A stretch of DNA of 64,000 bases from Dastarcus helophoroides (Eukaryota; Arthropoda; Insecta; Coleoptera; Bothrideridae): assembly GCA_028583605.1 (NCBI GenBank), contig CM053326.1:31727431-31791430 (forward strand), written 5' to 3'. The notes under the pieces were generated by a model. It was given only the letters and a program-made list of their open reading frames with translations. It was not told the DNA's origin and made no database searches. The position numbers and the translations under genes were made by a program. Positions 22,894 to 35,825 of this stretch are shown here, piece by piece (positions within the stretch are counted from its first letter, which is position 1; each line of letters begins with the position of its first letter).

Positions 22894-25440
22894 CAGCTAT
22901 TGGTAATATATTACCAAATTTGAGTTTGTATATAATTGGTTATATTATGAAAATTCGACTTTTTCGCATGTCTTAAGTAGAACAAACTATCAGCTACGCG
23001 ATGGTCATGATTGCAATTAGAGCTTCATCAATCAATTGTTTGAATAATTCATTTTGATATCAAAAATTTCTCCGGTATGTCAATGGCTGGAAATTCTCTT
23101 CAATGCTGGCTAGTTGGAAAAAATCGAAAACAAAAGATTTTTGTAAATTACAGAATTGGGAATCGTGGCCCCAATAGTGACTTTACTAACTTACGTGATC
23201 TTCAAAGATAGTATGGAATCCAATTATAAAATACTAAAAGACTAAAACGTTCTCAACTTCTTAAGAATTTATTAATTGCTAAAAATATTAGAACAAAGAA
23301 CAACTTATAAATAACACATGGGAATAGTTTGTAACATAATTTCTGTTGAGTTCGGTCTTTGAGCTATTCTTGAGTTAAGCAGGCATGCTGATTTCAAAAC
23401 CGCAGTCAGTTTTCTTCTATCACGTCTAGATTTTTCTCTACAATTTGTTTAGGTGTCATACATTCGATTAAGAGAAAGTGCGTTTGTTCGATATTTTCGA
23501 AATTTATTTAGTGATGATGGAATTTTATATTGCCATAAAGTATATGAATTTATAAAAATTTTAGAAATTTAACCCTAAAACAAAACCAATGATGATTTTT
23601 GATCAACTCAAAGAAAAAATTTAAGTGTGTTCTCCTTCACAAGGGAAATTTAGTTGGCAAATTTCTAATTGACCACTCAGTTTGTTTGCGTGAACTATAT
23701 GAAGACATAAAGAGAGTCACAACTTGTCGCAATATTACATGCATCAATGGATCATCATTAACCTTCCTGCTTTTTCTTTGGCCAGCAACGCGGAGATACT
23801 AAAGATCCCCTTTTTTTGTGTTTGTAGAACAACAGATTTTATGAAAACCATTGGGAGTAGTGAAATTGACTACCAAAATGTGAACTAAGATCTAATGATT
23901 CAAGCATTCTGCATCAGCAACTTCTCGACAGAAAAAACCTTATATTTTCACATTTGTATATAAAACAGGGCCTTGTGAAGCAATTTGTTAAATTTATGTC
24001 AATTAAAGCAGATTGTTCTAAGTATCTGCTATGGTATTTTCTAGATTTTCTTTTGAAAAGATAAAAGTCGAAGTGTTTGATGGTACACGGATCCGATAAC
24101 TAGCTTAAAATGAACCTTTCATCGCAACAGAAAGACAGAATATGAGAAGATTTGTTGGCATTTAAAAACATTGCCAAAGACTATTGGAAGTACATGAGTT
24201 CAAAATTGCATCCAAATTGTCCAGCAACTCTTAAAGAGTTTCAAAATGTCTGGTTGCAGTATAAGTATCAAATTGCATTTTTTACGTAACCATGTTACTG
24301 ACTTACTGAAAATCTTGCTTCAGAGATGAGCAGGGTTAATGATTTCACCAAGATTTGAGGCCATGAAGACACAGTATCAAGGTAGGTGGGATGCAAAGGT
24401 GAATATATATTGGGGTTGACTATTGTTGGAGCATTAATCATCAGACGAAATGTCCACACAGTAAACACTAAAGAAGAAACCCGAAAATTTGTATCTCAAT
24501 ATGCTTGTTTAATATTAGGTAAAAAAAAATTTACTATTTTTATAGACACAATTTGATTTGCACTAATATCTCGCCTTTGAATGAATAAAACTCTTATTTG
24601 TGAAAGTATATTTGAAATTTTTTACTTTTATTTTCCTTTGAGTGCATTTTGTATGACTTTTGGGACAAGGGGGTACCTTGTAGATTAAAAAGTTGACGTG
24701 AGAGACAGAAACTGAGGTCATTTTTGAATTCACATGCCAAAAATAAATTGAAAAGAAGTCACAGATATAAGACAACAAAATTGCTGTTCCCCAGTGTAAT
24801 CAATTGACAAGAATAATTAGAAGACGCCAGATAGTTTCAAATATCTGTCGTCCAGAAACTTACTATAAAAGTATAAAAAGATACTTAGCTGGTACAAAAA
24901 TTATCCCAGGCAATCACACCTGCCACCTCATCCTCTTTCTACTGCGAGTGGGTGGAAATATCACGCCGCTGCATCCCTTACGTAGCAAAACTTCAGAACA
25001 ACCAACGAGTGTTATCTAATACATACAGTCGTCTTATTCATATGTTCCTTATCAGATAAACAAATTCCAAGGGATAACATTCCCCTATTCCCTTATTCCC
25101 ATTTATTGTGAAAAAAAAAAGGTAAAGACAACTTCTTTGACATGAGAATCACCACTCCCTATAGGTTGACGAACACATGCATAATATTGGAAAGTCCTTA
25201 GGCCTCAAAATCCGGAAAAGGCGAGAAATGGATATAACAGGCGGTCATGCACGTCAAAAAAATTTCCCAAAAAGTGAATAATCTGTACCTAAAATGGTTC
25301 CAAGTGGAAAAAGCCTCAGGCAGCAGAAAAAAAATTCTTCCATCAGGAGCAACCACGCAAGAATCTAACAAGCCCAAAAATACCAAAGCCTGAAAGTATT
25401 CGATCTCCAATATTCCATTCTTCAACATTAAAATTGTAAT
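22894..25440. other. intergenic DNA, nothing firmly recognised
   Basis: AT-rich sequence. A stretch near 24,150-24,280 reads on the + strand as WKYMSSKLHPNCPATLKE followed by VWLQ, faintly like the C-terminal end of a Tc1-type transposase, but too weak to annotate. Other open frames (23,599-23,802; 24,804-25,019; 25,198-25,428 minus) have no recognisable features. Confidence 0.4.
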
Positions 25441-28400
25441 ATGGGTTTCATATCATTAAATCAATTAATTATTCAGTTTTTTTTGGGCCGAAGAAATGTT
25501 AAATAAATTGAAAAAAACATTCAGTTTCATGTTAGATTAAGTGATTTTTTTTTAGTTTGTAGGGTTACTAACAGCACTTATTTTTTTATTTTCATAAAAA
25601 AATTCATGCACCTCGTATTGCATAAAAAATTACCTTAACCTTTCAAAAAAATTAAATTTTTAGCTTAAGCTTCAAATAACGTGATTAAAGCCAAAATTTG
25701 TACAAAAGTCGTGATTTCAAGTTTATGAAATATTAAAAATTTTACCTTTCATCTTGAATAAGTACTGAGAAAAATACTGAAATTTAAAATAAAAAGTGAA
25801 ATTTTGGAATTTTCCTTAGTTAAGGTGTCTTAAGAATCTTATTTTTATTTTCTGATATGTGGAGTTCAAATTTCAGATTTTTTTATTTCAAATTCTCTAC
25901 TGTAAAGTCGAACTTTTTACTTGTTGAAAGTTTTTAGTAAATGAAAAAGTTTGTAAAATAGGAAATTGAAACCACATTTTAAGAAAACATTACAAGTTTT
26001 TGATAAAGAATTTCTCTTGATTTCTCGAAGTTGAAGTTCGGTGATAGATTCTTGAAGTAAAAAATTACTTTGAAATTTCAATCTAACCCTTAAATGGAGC
26101 AAAGTGGAAAAAAAATTCACAACTTCTGAAATACATTTCCAAATATTTTATTCTTTTGTGGAACGGACTGGTCCTTGGTTATCTTCAAAAATTGATGTAC
26201 AAATCTTGTCCCCTGAAACCAAGATAGGTCAAAAAACACAACAATAGTTGCTCTAGCGCGTTTCGATAGCCAAGCTATCATCTTAAGAGAGATACTGAAG
26301 GTGGTAGCTTGGTTACAACGCCTTAGAGCAACTGTTGTATTTTTTAATCTTTTTAGTTTGAGGGGACAAGATTTGTATATCAATTTTTAAAATATTATAT
26401 ATTTCACATTTAAACTAAAGATTTCTGTAAAAGAAGTGAATATCTATTTTTCTACTTTTTTGTTTTCTAAATTTTCTAATTTTTAAACTTTAAATTTAAA
26501 CTTTTCTCTGTTCTGTGTTGCCTGCCTGTCTCTATTCTATTATTTTACATTTAAACTAAAAATTTCTGTAAAAGAAGTGAATATCTATTTTACTACTTTT
26601 TTGTTTCCTGAATTTTTGAATTTTTGAACTTTTAATTTAAACTTTACTCTGTATTCTTGAAATTTAAAACATACAGTCAAAAATTTGAAAGAAAATCCAA
26701 AATTTCGAAGTAAAGTGATAATTTTGAATAAAAATTTAAATTTTTAGAAAGTACACAATCAAATTTTTTCAGCCATTTGTATTTTTCTCGAAATTAGGTT
26801 AAAATTTTTTACCTCAGTTTTAAAATTTAAATAGATGTCAATTTTAAACTCATGCTTCAAATCTAAAACATAAAAAAAATGTTGTATTTAAAATCGAAAT
26901 TTGAATACGGAAGTAGACATTTTCAGACAGATTTTCCAAGCAAAATTTTTCAAAACCTAAGTGTTTACATATAATTTCAAATAATTACAAATTTGAAATT
27001 TAAACTGGAAATTTTGCGCTAAAAAAGTTTGAATTTCCAAAGAACACTGCAGAATCAAACAAGAAATTTCGATTTTTTCTGGGATTCTTTATTTTCTTAT
27101 AGAATTTTTGACTTACGTGAAAATTTTCGGCTTTAAACTCACTCGAATTTACATTGCATTCCTCAAAGGAATAAAAGCTCAAAATTCTGTGTTATAGTCG
27201 AAGCTTTAAAATACAAATTGAAGTTTTAATCATCAAATAATTAATACCAAAGATTAAGCTAAAAATTTTAAGAAAGAAGTATAAAATTTACAAAAAAAAA
27301 TAAAAATTTCGGAAAAAATTTTAATTGAAAAAATAATCCAACCTGATTTCTATAAAAAGTTGAAATTTTCCGCTCAAATCTTAAGAGATTTTTAGAGTTT
27401 TTGTCAGATCTCTATTTTATTATTTTTATAGAAATTTTAGGTTCAAAAATTTCATTTTTCACTTGAAATATTGATATTATTTAAATTTAAACTCAGAATT
27501 TTAACTTTGTTCCTAAACTGCGATTATGAAATCATAATGTTGTGATTTAAGCCGAAATTTTGATAAAAATATTCAAATTTTGAGTTGATAATTGAAATTA
27601 TTGGGACCAAATCAAAATTTTGGGAAAAACGTTAATCCAAATAGGTTTTAATGTATTTGGAAAATTAGATATTTCAACGGAGAATTATTATAAAAAAATT
27701 GAATTTCCAGAAAGAATGTTTTTTTCAGAAACTTCATTCTTTAACTTTTGTTTAAAAAGTTTGTATTAATTTGAAAATTTTGCTCTAACACTGATTTAAG
27801 TCAAATAAATGGCACTAAACTTTCGACTGTTTCCAAAATTTTAAGTGTAATGTCCAAATTTTGTGGTTACAACCAAAACTTCGGAAAAAACTCAATATTT
27901 CGAAGAAATTAAAAATTTTAGCAAATATGTAAAACTCAAGAAGTTTATGTCTGTTTTTTTCTTCATAATTTGTAATGTGAAATTTATTGTGAAATTAATA
28001 ATAACATCTAATTAATTTTATACAGAGTGAGACCTTTAACTGGAATAAATTCAATAAAACTGAACAAATTTTTTTTACAAAATTCCTGAACGAGACTAAA
28101 ACCAAAACTCTGAAATTGTAGATTGAAATATTATAGAAAAGATCAAAATTTCGTTAACATACGAAGTTTTATAAAAAAAGATAAACCAAGAAATTATTTT
28201 TTTTTGTTCATAACTGTTACTAGAAGGATTTTACAAAGACAAAATTTCGACTTATTCTCAAAGTTAGACTCGAAATTTTGATAGAAAAGTTAAGATTTTG
28301 CGGTTATAGAAACAAGAAAAACCTACAGGTTCAAACAATCAATTAATAAAAAAATCCTGCTGTATTTGTTACAATATGTTACATGCAAAATAGAACAATA

Positions 28401-29320
28401 AAGTTTGGCTTATAAAAATCAGCAGATACTTCAAATTTTAGGAATAAAATTTAGGTTTGGGAATTTGAATTTTCATAATAAAATCTAAAATCTGGTAATT
28501 TGTACAAAAATATTATCAATTTTTCATGGGCGTATACTATAATGTATTATAAAATTAGGACAACAAATTTTCAGTTTTAAATCAAACAGGAAGAAGATTA
28601 AAAGGTTCAGGTTTAAGTCTGTTATTTTACCTATTTATTTGGGTGACCATTTCAAGGAATTTAAGCCATTTGCATTTTAGAAATTTTGCGATTTGTTGAC
28701 AAGGAAACTTGTTCCCGAACCACACCATATAAGCCATATCCTTTTATTTCTATCTACTATTCGCAGTACCCCCAATCTGTTTTGCAAGTGTATTGTGCTT
28801 TCAAAAAAAATCATTGGATTACACTATTTAATTTCCAATAAAATAGAATCAGGTATTTTTAATTGCTAGAAACGAATTTTTCTTCTTTGAAAATATTTTG
28901 TTCCCTCGCATTTACTCTTATTCTGTTTTTATTTTTTAATTTATCTTCTTTGTGAACCTTTATAAGAAATACAATCTAAACACACTCTTCATTTGGTGCC
29001 ATTAAAATACTTCTGAAGCCCATACAAATAATTATCAGATTAGTAGAGCGTCAGAATTTTAACAAATTTTTATGTTTTGAATACCTCTTCTAATAAAAAT
29101 AATTTTCACTTTAAAATGTAAATTGTTGAATAAATCTAAGAAATATTTTTACTTGTTATACAAGAAATCCAAGGATTGTTCAAATTAATTACGGAATAAA
29201 AAAACGCGTGACCTACTTTCGACATACACGTCGACGAAACGAGATTAAGCGAAAAAAGGAACTTTCCAAAACACCTAAAAGAAGAGTGGACCATTAGAAA
29301 GCGCCTCATTGTATTGACGT
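25441..29320. repeat. A/T low-complexity tract
   Basis: Long region of words such as AAATTTCGAAATTTTGA without a clear long period. A short direct duplication lies at about 26,401-26,490 and 26,545-26,650 (shared word AAAGAAGTGAATATCTATTTT-like, cut here at both ends). One family A foldback copy is embedded at 26,157-26,386. No genes were recognised. Confidence 0.55.
26157..26386 (-). mobile_element. foldback family A, copy 4 (both arms present)
   Basis: The most complete copy. It starts with GGAACGGACTGGTCCTTGG, the complement of the right-hand tail seen in copies 1 and 5, then GTACAAATCTTGTCCCC, ACCAAGATAGGT and AACACAACA. It ends GGGGACAAGATTTGTATATC, complementary to the left arm. The centre holds GCGCGTTTCGATAGCCAAGC on + (the antisense form of the central motif) and also part of the sense half, so the whole copy is an imperfect palindrome. 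The target duplication is not clear because the flanks are A/T-rich. Confidence 0.8.
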
Positions 29321-29329
29321 TTTTATAAG

Positions 29330-29780
29330 TTATTATAATTCAGAAGATGTGGGTGGGGAGCGACGGGGTCGAGCGCGAGAGTCCTGCAGGACCAAGTGGC
29401 GGGAGAGGGGGGATACGACATGAACCAGACTCGAAGTAGAATATCAATAATGTGACCGTGCGATTGCCAAGTCTCAACATGGCTGCCTCTCTGCCTCTCT
29501 CCCACTCTCTCCTTTCCAGGACTTATAAGATTCCCAGGATTTACCAGAAACAGCCCGAGCCGCAGGATTAATGCATTTAGGACTATTATATTACGACCTC
29601 GTCGATATTACAGTTACCGCCTGCCTGCGAAAAATATCACGCCATGGCTCTTCTCTCTTCGCACATGTAACAAGATTATTGTTTGGGCGAAGTCCTGCGC
29701 TCGGGAAAAACAAAAACTGGGATGTCGCTTTTTATCTTAATTTCTATACGAAACTTTTAAGGAACCGTATCGCAACCTAA
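29330..29780. other. island of balanced base composition 3
   Basis: GC-richer segment in an otherwise very AT-rich region. It contains a long pyrimidine tract (about 29,486-29,516, CTCTC and CCACTCTCTCC words) ending in TTTCCAG at about 29,513-29,519, which looks like a strong 3' splice site on the + strand. The following frame stays open for about 70 codons but has no recognisable domain. It could be an untranslated or lineage-specific exon, or regulatory DNA. Confidence 0.35.
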
Positions 29781-31313
29781 ACGAAAAGTGGAAAACGTTG
29801 AATCCAAAAATTATGTTAAAAATACTAAATGGAAAAAAAACTTTACGCTTAATGGAGTTGTTAAAGGGCATTATTTGACAACCAAATTTTAAATTAATTC
29901 GAAATATGCTTTGATTTTTTAATCATTGTCATCAAATAATTATTACCAAAGATATTTTTTTCTTTAACTAAAAAAGGTCAAACAGCAAACGTAATTTGCT
30001 ACTGGGACCCAAAATTAAACTGCAAACAATAATTTTTTCGATATCTTCAACGTGAAGATATCTAAAAATAAGTTGACGACCACAACCATAAATGAATTAG
30101 GCGAGAAAATATTAGAACATTTAAAAATACAAATTTTGCAATGAAACTTTTAATTGGGAGCCAAAATGAACAACTTTATAACTTTAACTGGGACCACTTA
30201 GGACTATTGTCTTAGACTGTTTTTTAAATTTAGGTTATTTATCTTCAAAATGCATTTCTAATGAGAGGCAAACAGCACACACTCATCACGAAATCTCTGG
30301 TACTATTAAACTTACAATACCAAAATTTGGTATACAGATTCCTTATACGATGTAGGCATCCGCTAAGAAAGGATTTTTCGCAATTCAGCTCCTAAGGCGG
30401 TGAAAATGTGTATCAAGTTTAACATGTAATGAATCAGTCTCCTGGTTGCATGCTTTCAAGAAACAAAACAATTGGTTAAAATTTAAAAATGCCTGTATTA
30501 ATATTGCTAAATTTATTTAATTTTTCTTATATTTGATTTTTCTTTCATCAACGTCAAGTCCAAATAGAGTAACACATTGAAAAAAATGAGACACTTGATT
30601 CTTGAAAGAAATTTAGTAACTCATTGCTGCATTTTTTGTAAATTTTGGATTTTTTAAAAATCTCAGCTTATTCAAAATTTCAAATTTAAACCTAAAAATT
30701 TACTTTGTTTAACACTAAAATTGATATTTCGAGATTTAAGTCGGAATCCCAAGACTTTAGAATGTTAAAATCGAATTCGAATATTTAATTTTGAATTCAA
30801 AATTTTAGAGAAATTATTTTTTTTATGTTTTGAATTCTCCTCTTTTCCTTTATATTGTCTTTTTTTAGTTTTAAATTTGGTCTAAAAATTATTAATGTTT
30901 TTTTCAGTACGGCTTTAACGAAATTCGAAAATATCGTTGAAATTTTGAGACAAAAGTCTACATTTCGGGTAATAAGACCAAAATTTTCTTCCTTATCTTA
31001 TTTCTCCAAATTTCTAAAAAAAGCAAACATCTTGACACTTTTAAAAAATCTTTAGAGAACAAGTGGAAATTTTAAGAAAAAAAACTGAAGAAAATTTAAA
31101 TATTTTCATATAAAATTCAGAAAAAAAATTTAGACACTTTATTTTTTTTTGTAATTGAATTTTTCTATGTTTTTTGACAATGTAAGGTTTAAACTCCTGA
31201 TTAAGTGTACTTTTAATTCAAATTTCAAAGTTAAACATTTCCATTTTTAAAATTAAAATTTCTAGATAAAAATTAATAATAACACAGGTCCACAAAAAAA
31301 AATTGTGTCTGCT
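29781..31313. other. intergenic DNA, nothing recognised
   Basis: AT-rich, with low-complexity sequence from about 30,480. A short perfect hairpin (GATATCTTCA, three-base loop, TGAAGATATC) lies at 30,040-30,062. No genes. Confidence 0.45.
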
Positions 31314-31537
31314 GGAGCCGGACTATGATTTTCTAGTGTATTTTTTCACACTGAATATGAATCTCAAATTAGTAGTGAAGTTCAGTGAGCAAATATTTGA
31401 GAAAAATTCAAAAAACCGATAAAAATATCGTGACTTTTATCGGTTTTTTGGGATTAGTTGCTTGTTGACCGCCAATTTTTACTTTAGATTCGTATTTAGA
31501 GGAAAAATATCCTAGAAAATTATAGTCCGGCTCACAG
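31314..31537. mobile_element. foldback family C, about 220 bp
   Basis: The left arm GAGCCGGACTATGATTTTCT (about 31,314) is the complement of AGAAAATTATAGTCCGGCTC (to about 31,533), and pairing continues inward with mismatches. The centre is a strong hairpin: AAAAAACCGATAAAA at about 31,410 pairs with TTTTATCGGTTTTTT ending at 31,448. There is no coding capacity and the family is not recognised. Such short palindromes are typical of MITE-like elements. Confidence 0.75.
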
Positions 31538-31545
31538 TACACACC

Positions 31546-31682
31546 AGCCATCGAACCCCTATTCTTTCCGTTCAGGTTTTCTGTTTTCGTTCCGAAAGAA
31601 AAAATCATATCGGTTCCATTCCGGTTTTCGTTCCGACCAAATTAGCGGTTTTTCCGGTTTTTGGTTCAGTTCCGAGTAAATC
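31546..31682 (+). repeat. dispersed repeat D, copy 1
   Basis: Contains CCGGTTTTCGTTCC, a run with GCGGTTTTTCCGGTTTTT and TTCAGTTCCGAG. A second copy in the same orientation is at 34,668-34,756. The second copy ends GTTTCGAAGCCCTGG, whose complement CCAGGGCTTCGAAAC resembles a hAT-type end; that assignment is an inference. Confidence 0.6.
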
Positions 31683-31699
31683 ATTTTTTAAACTTTTTA

Positions 31700-33715
31700 A
31701 AGGTTTTTATTTGAATTAAAAATTGATTTTCTAACATAATTTGGAAAATGTTTTCTCTTTTTTTTTTAAATATTACCCCATATAACTACTCTGGTAATGC
31801 TTAAAATTTGAAGAAAATATTTCTCGATTTTTCAAGTTTAAAAATTTCACGCTGTAACACTCACGATGTAATATTTTGAGTTTAAACTTTAAGAAAAACC
31901 CTAACGTTATTTAAAAAAACTAGCCGATACTCGCGCTTTCGCCTATGTGAAAAAAGAGAAAGGATTCTTTGGTCACTTTTTTAGAAGTTTTGACTTTTCT
32001 GAAGAATTCAATTTTTATTGAAAATTTTGACTTTTTTCGAAGATTTTGCCAATAAAAAAACCACTTCTTCACAAAGTCGATCTTCTTTTCGTTCGACTTC
32101 CGAAAATTCATTTTTTTTTCTCGAAATTTTGACTTGATTTTAAAAATTTCCCCTTTTCAAAATTTTGATTTTTTGAATATTTTAAACTTCCCAAAATTCT
32201 GTCTTATTGAAATATATTTTGAGTTTTTTTAACATTTTATTTTTTTATAACTTTTGTCTGCATTAAAGACTTTATTTTTTGAAAATTTCAAATTTTTCTT
32301 AATGTCTTGAATTGATCTCGAAGTTCAAATGTTTGACCTCATTTCAGACTCGAAATTTCATTTTTTTTGCAAATCTAATTGGTTTTAAAATTAATTTTTT
32401 CAAAATATAATAATTTATTTAAAAATTTGAATTTGTGAAAGTTTTACCTTTTTGTAAATATTGATACTTTTGAGTGTTTGTTTCTTTATTCGACTTTTCT
32501 TCAAAATTTTGACTTTCTCAAAATTCTAACTTTCTAAAAATGATTACTTTTTGAAAGGTCTGCCTTCAATTTTCATTGAAAATTCTTAAACATTTTTCGA
32601 CTTCTTTAAAGCATTTGTCTTTATATTTTGAAAACTTTGGAATACAAATATTCTTTTTTTTAGCTTTCACTTTTTTCAAATGTATATTTTATTAATCGCA
32701 AGACTTTTTCAGTTTGGCCTTTCTTTAGGATTTTAATTTTTGTCACAAATTCTGAATTTTTTGAAAATCTTTACACATAATTTCAATCTTTTCTCAAAAC
32801 TGTTATTTTTTTCAAAATTTTAATTTTTTATGTAAATTTAATGCTGTTGGAAAACTGACTTTTGAAAACTTCTATCCTTCTTTAAATTTTCACCTTGGTC
32901 CAACTTTTGACAATTTCTCCAAGTTTTAATTTTTTTTGAAAACTCAGATTTTATTTTTAATTTCGACTTTTATGTAGTAAACTGACCTTTTATTTGAAAA
33001 ATTAAAATTTTCTTTAACTTTTGTTTTTTGAAAAATTAGGTTTTTCTCAAAATTTCTACATTTTTAATGTTTTCGAACCCTTTCAGAATATGGACTTTTT
33101 TAAAAATTTCGACATTTTACCATCAAAATTTCGACTTTTTCCCGAAGCTGTAACTTTTTCAAAATTCGATTTGTTTGGAAAATGTTATTCTTTTTTTAAA
33201 ATTTCGACTTCTTTTAAAAAATTTAACACAAACTTTTTTTCTCAAAATTTCGATTTTTTTTCAAAATTTGGTTTTTTTTATAATATGATTATGTTGAAAC
33301 ATTTTTTTTGAAAACCTTCACCTTATTTTTAAAAATTTCCACTTTCACTCAAACTTTTTACTATTTCTCGTAGTTTTAACTTTATTTTTAAGAATTCCAA
33401 CTTTTTCCCAAAAATTTTCACTTTTTTAGAAAACTCAATTTTTTTTAAAAACTGCGACTGGTTGAAATCTGATTTTTTTTGAGTATTTTACTTTTGTGAA
33501 AATGTTTACCTTTTACCATCAAAATTTGCACTTTTTCGAAGTTAAGCTTGGCTTCAATCAAAATTTTAAGTTTTTTTCGAAATTTTCACCTTTTTTCAAA
33601 ATTTGGACTTTTTGTAAAAACTTTGACATTTTTCCAAAATTCGCCCGTTCCAAAGATGTTTTTTTGAAGAATCTAATTTTCCAATTTTCTAATTTTTAAA
33701 TTTCGAACGAATTCA
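31700..33715. repeat. T-rich A/T array
   Basis: T-rich words (TTTTCAAAATTTCGACTTTT) dominate the + strand up to about 33,715, where the strand bias flips. ACTTTTATGTAGTAAACTG near 32,965 matches the period marker of the array at 11,750-14,110, so both arrays descend from one family. ACTAGCCGATACTCGCGC at about 31,919 is reminiscent of the 5' start of some RTE/SINE elements. There is no coding capacity beyond repeat-derived frames. Confidence 0.65.
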
Positions 33716-34660
33716 AGACTTAACTAAATTTAGATTTTAAAGCTGCCTAAATTCAAAACAATCTGAAAAAAAATAGTAGCTTCGAGATCAAAGTCAAAAT
33801 TTGAAAGAAAGAAGTCAAATATAGCGTAAAGACAAAAATTGGAAGTTTGAATTAGATATTTTTTAGTTTACTTTCGAAATTTTGACCTCAATTTCAAGAT
33901 CCTGGCTTTAAACTAGGATATAAATGTATTTTTCTCTTGAAATTTTGTCTGAAATTCCCTGAAATTAAAAATAGCGAGATTTTATCAAAAATTTTGAAAA
34001 AAAAAGCGAAATCCTGAAATTGTTGGAAGTTTTAGGAAATCGGCATCCTAAAAAAATCATTAGAATTTAGGATTTCGAGAAAAAAATTGGCATATTGAAA
34101 TTGAAGTGAAATTTGGAGGAGAAAATTCAAGACAACTTGAAATTTTTATTAATAACTTTAAAAAAATAGAGGGTATCAGATTTTAAGAAGGAAAATTCAA
34201 GTTTAGGAAAAATAACAAGTTTTGAGTGTTCTGAAGAAAAAATTGAAATTTTCAGAAAAATTCGAATTTGCAAATAAAATTGCCAGGAAACTGTGCTTTA
34301 ATGAAAGAGACTTCACTTCTATGGTCGAAAGTTGTGTCCTAAACTCGAAATTTTAGGAAAACAAAAAAAATATTTCGAGAAAAAGGTCCAACTTTCAAAA
34401 AAGAGCCGAAAATTTTAAAAAAGAATATTCAAGTTATACAACTTAAAATTCAATTTGGCTTGCGAATCAACATTTTCCTAGAAAGTGTGGAAATTGTAAG
34501 TTTCTAATTCAATTTTCAAAAAAATAAATGTTCTTTAAAGTAAACTCGTAATTTTGAGATGAAAATTGCATGAATTTGTGTAAAATTTTGAAATGGAAAT
34601 TTCTAAAAAAATCCCAAACTTTAGGTTAAAGTAAAAATTATTTTAAGAACATACAATTTT
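33716..34660. repeat. A-rich A/T array, opposite strand bias
   Basis: Immediately after 33,715 the + strand becomes A-rich (AAAAATTTTGAAAAAAAAAG style words), as if the preceding family continued in inverted orientation. No gene. Confidence 0.55.
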
Positions 34661-34667
34661 AACGAAC

Positions 34668-34756
34668 CGGTTCTGTTCCGGTTTTCGTTCCAATAAAAAT
34701 AACGGTTTCTTTCGGTTTCCGATTTTCGGTTCAGTTCAGTTTCGAAGCCCTGGTTT
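34668..34756 (+). repeat. dispersed repeat D, copy 2
   Basis: Matches copy 1 at 31,546 in the same orientation: CCGGTTCTGTTCCGGTTTTC, then a variable AT stretch, CGGTTTC words, GGTTCAGTTC and CGAAGCCCTGG. It is about 3.1 kb from copy 1, with A/T arrays between. Confidence 0.6.
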
Positions 34757-35221
34757 AAATTGTATATTTAAATTTAAATTTTCTCGATTAAAATCGCAAC
34801 GAAGGAATATAAGTCAAAAAAACTTTCAGATTTCTACACGAACGTTATTTGAGATATTGAATTTAAATGTCAAAATTTGAAAATTTCTGAAAAAGTTCAC
34901 ATATTTCGATTAATCATATTTATTTCGAAATTGGGACCAATATATCGAAATCAAAATATAAATGTGTAAATGAAAATTTTTAGAATTTAAAAAGGGGTTT
35001 TTTGAAAGTGCAAGTTTAGTTGGATTTAAACTTGAGATTTTTAATTTTTTCTCGAATAAACCAGCATTTCGGATATAAACGCAAAATTATGAGACATGAC
35101 TTTATTGAAACTGTTTTTTTTTTAATTTAGACGTTTTGCTAGAAAGTTTGAATTTAATTCTAAAATTAATGAAAAAAATTTAAGAATTTTTGGGTTTAAA
35201 AAAATGCAGCTTTAAGTATAA
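34757..35221. repeat. A/T low-complexity sequence
   Basis: Low-complexity A/T words without a clear period or gene. Confidence 0.5.
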
Positions 35222-35825
35222 GCAAAAAATTTTGAGCAAATAATAAAGTTTCTAGAAAAACTTGTTATGGAAAAAAATGTTAATAAATCCGGAATTACGA
35301 TAGTCTTAAACATTTGACAACGGATAATTTCTAGAAGCTCTAAACATATCAATTTTGACATTTTTTAAAATAAATTTACTTTTCAACATTTTTACAAAAA
35401 ATAATCAATATTTTGAATAACTATAAAACCTATTTTACTCATATTTTATTACGAAATTTCCAGAAAACTACACCAGCTTTTATTGCGAGAATTTGACTGC
35501 AATCTCAAAATTTTGAGTTTGTTTCAAAATTTTTACTTTTCTACTCTGTTGAGTATTTTATTCTCAAAGTTTTGACTTTACATTAAAAAAATTAGAATGA
35601 AAATTAAAAGCAACAAAATAAAATGTGAAGTTAAAAAATAATAAAAATATAATTAGAAACTAAACATAAGCACTAAACAATCCTTTTTTGAATTTTAAGT
35701 TTTTTCAAAGACATCAAATTTTTGTAAGAAATTTTAATTTTAATTTGGAAATATTGTAATCTCAAAATTTAGTCTTTTCTTCATGTTTCATTATTCAGAA
35801 AATTTCGACGTTACCCATGACATAT

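Noticed and set aside
24120..24290. Tc1-type transposase C-terminus
   Set aside because: Only a faint similarity (WKYMSSKLHPNCPATLKE) without catalytic motifs or matching ends.
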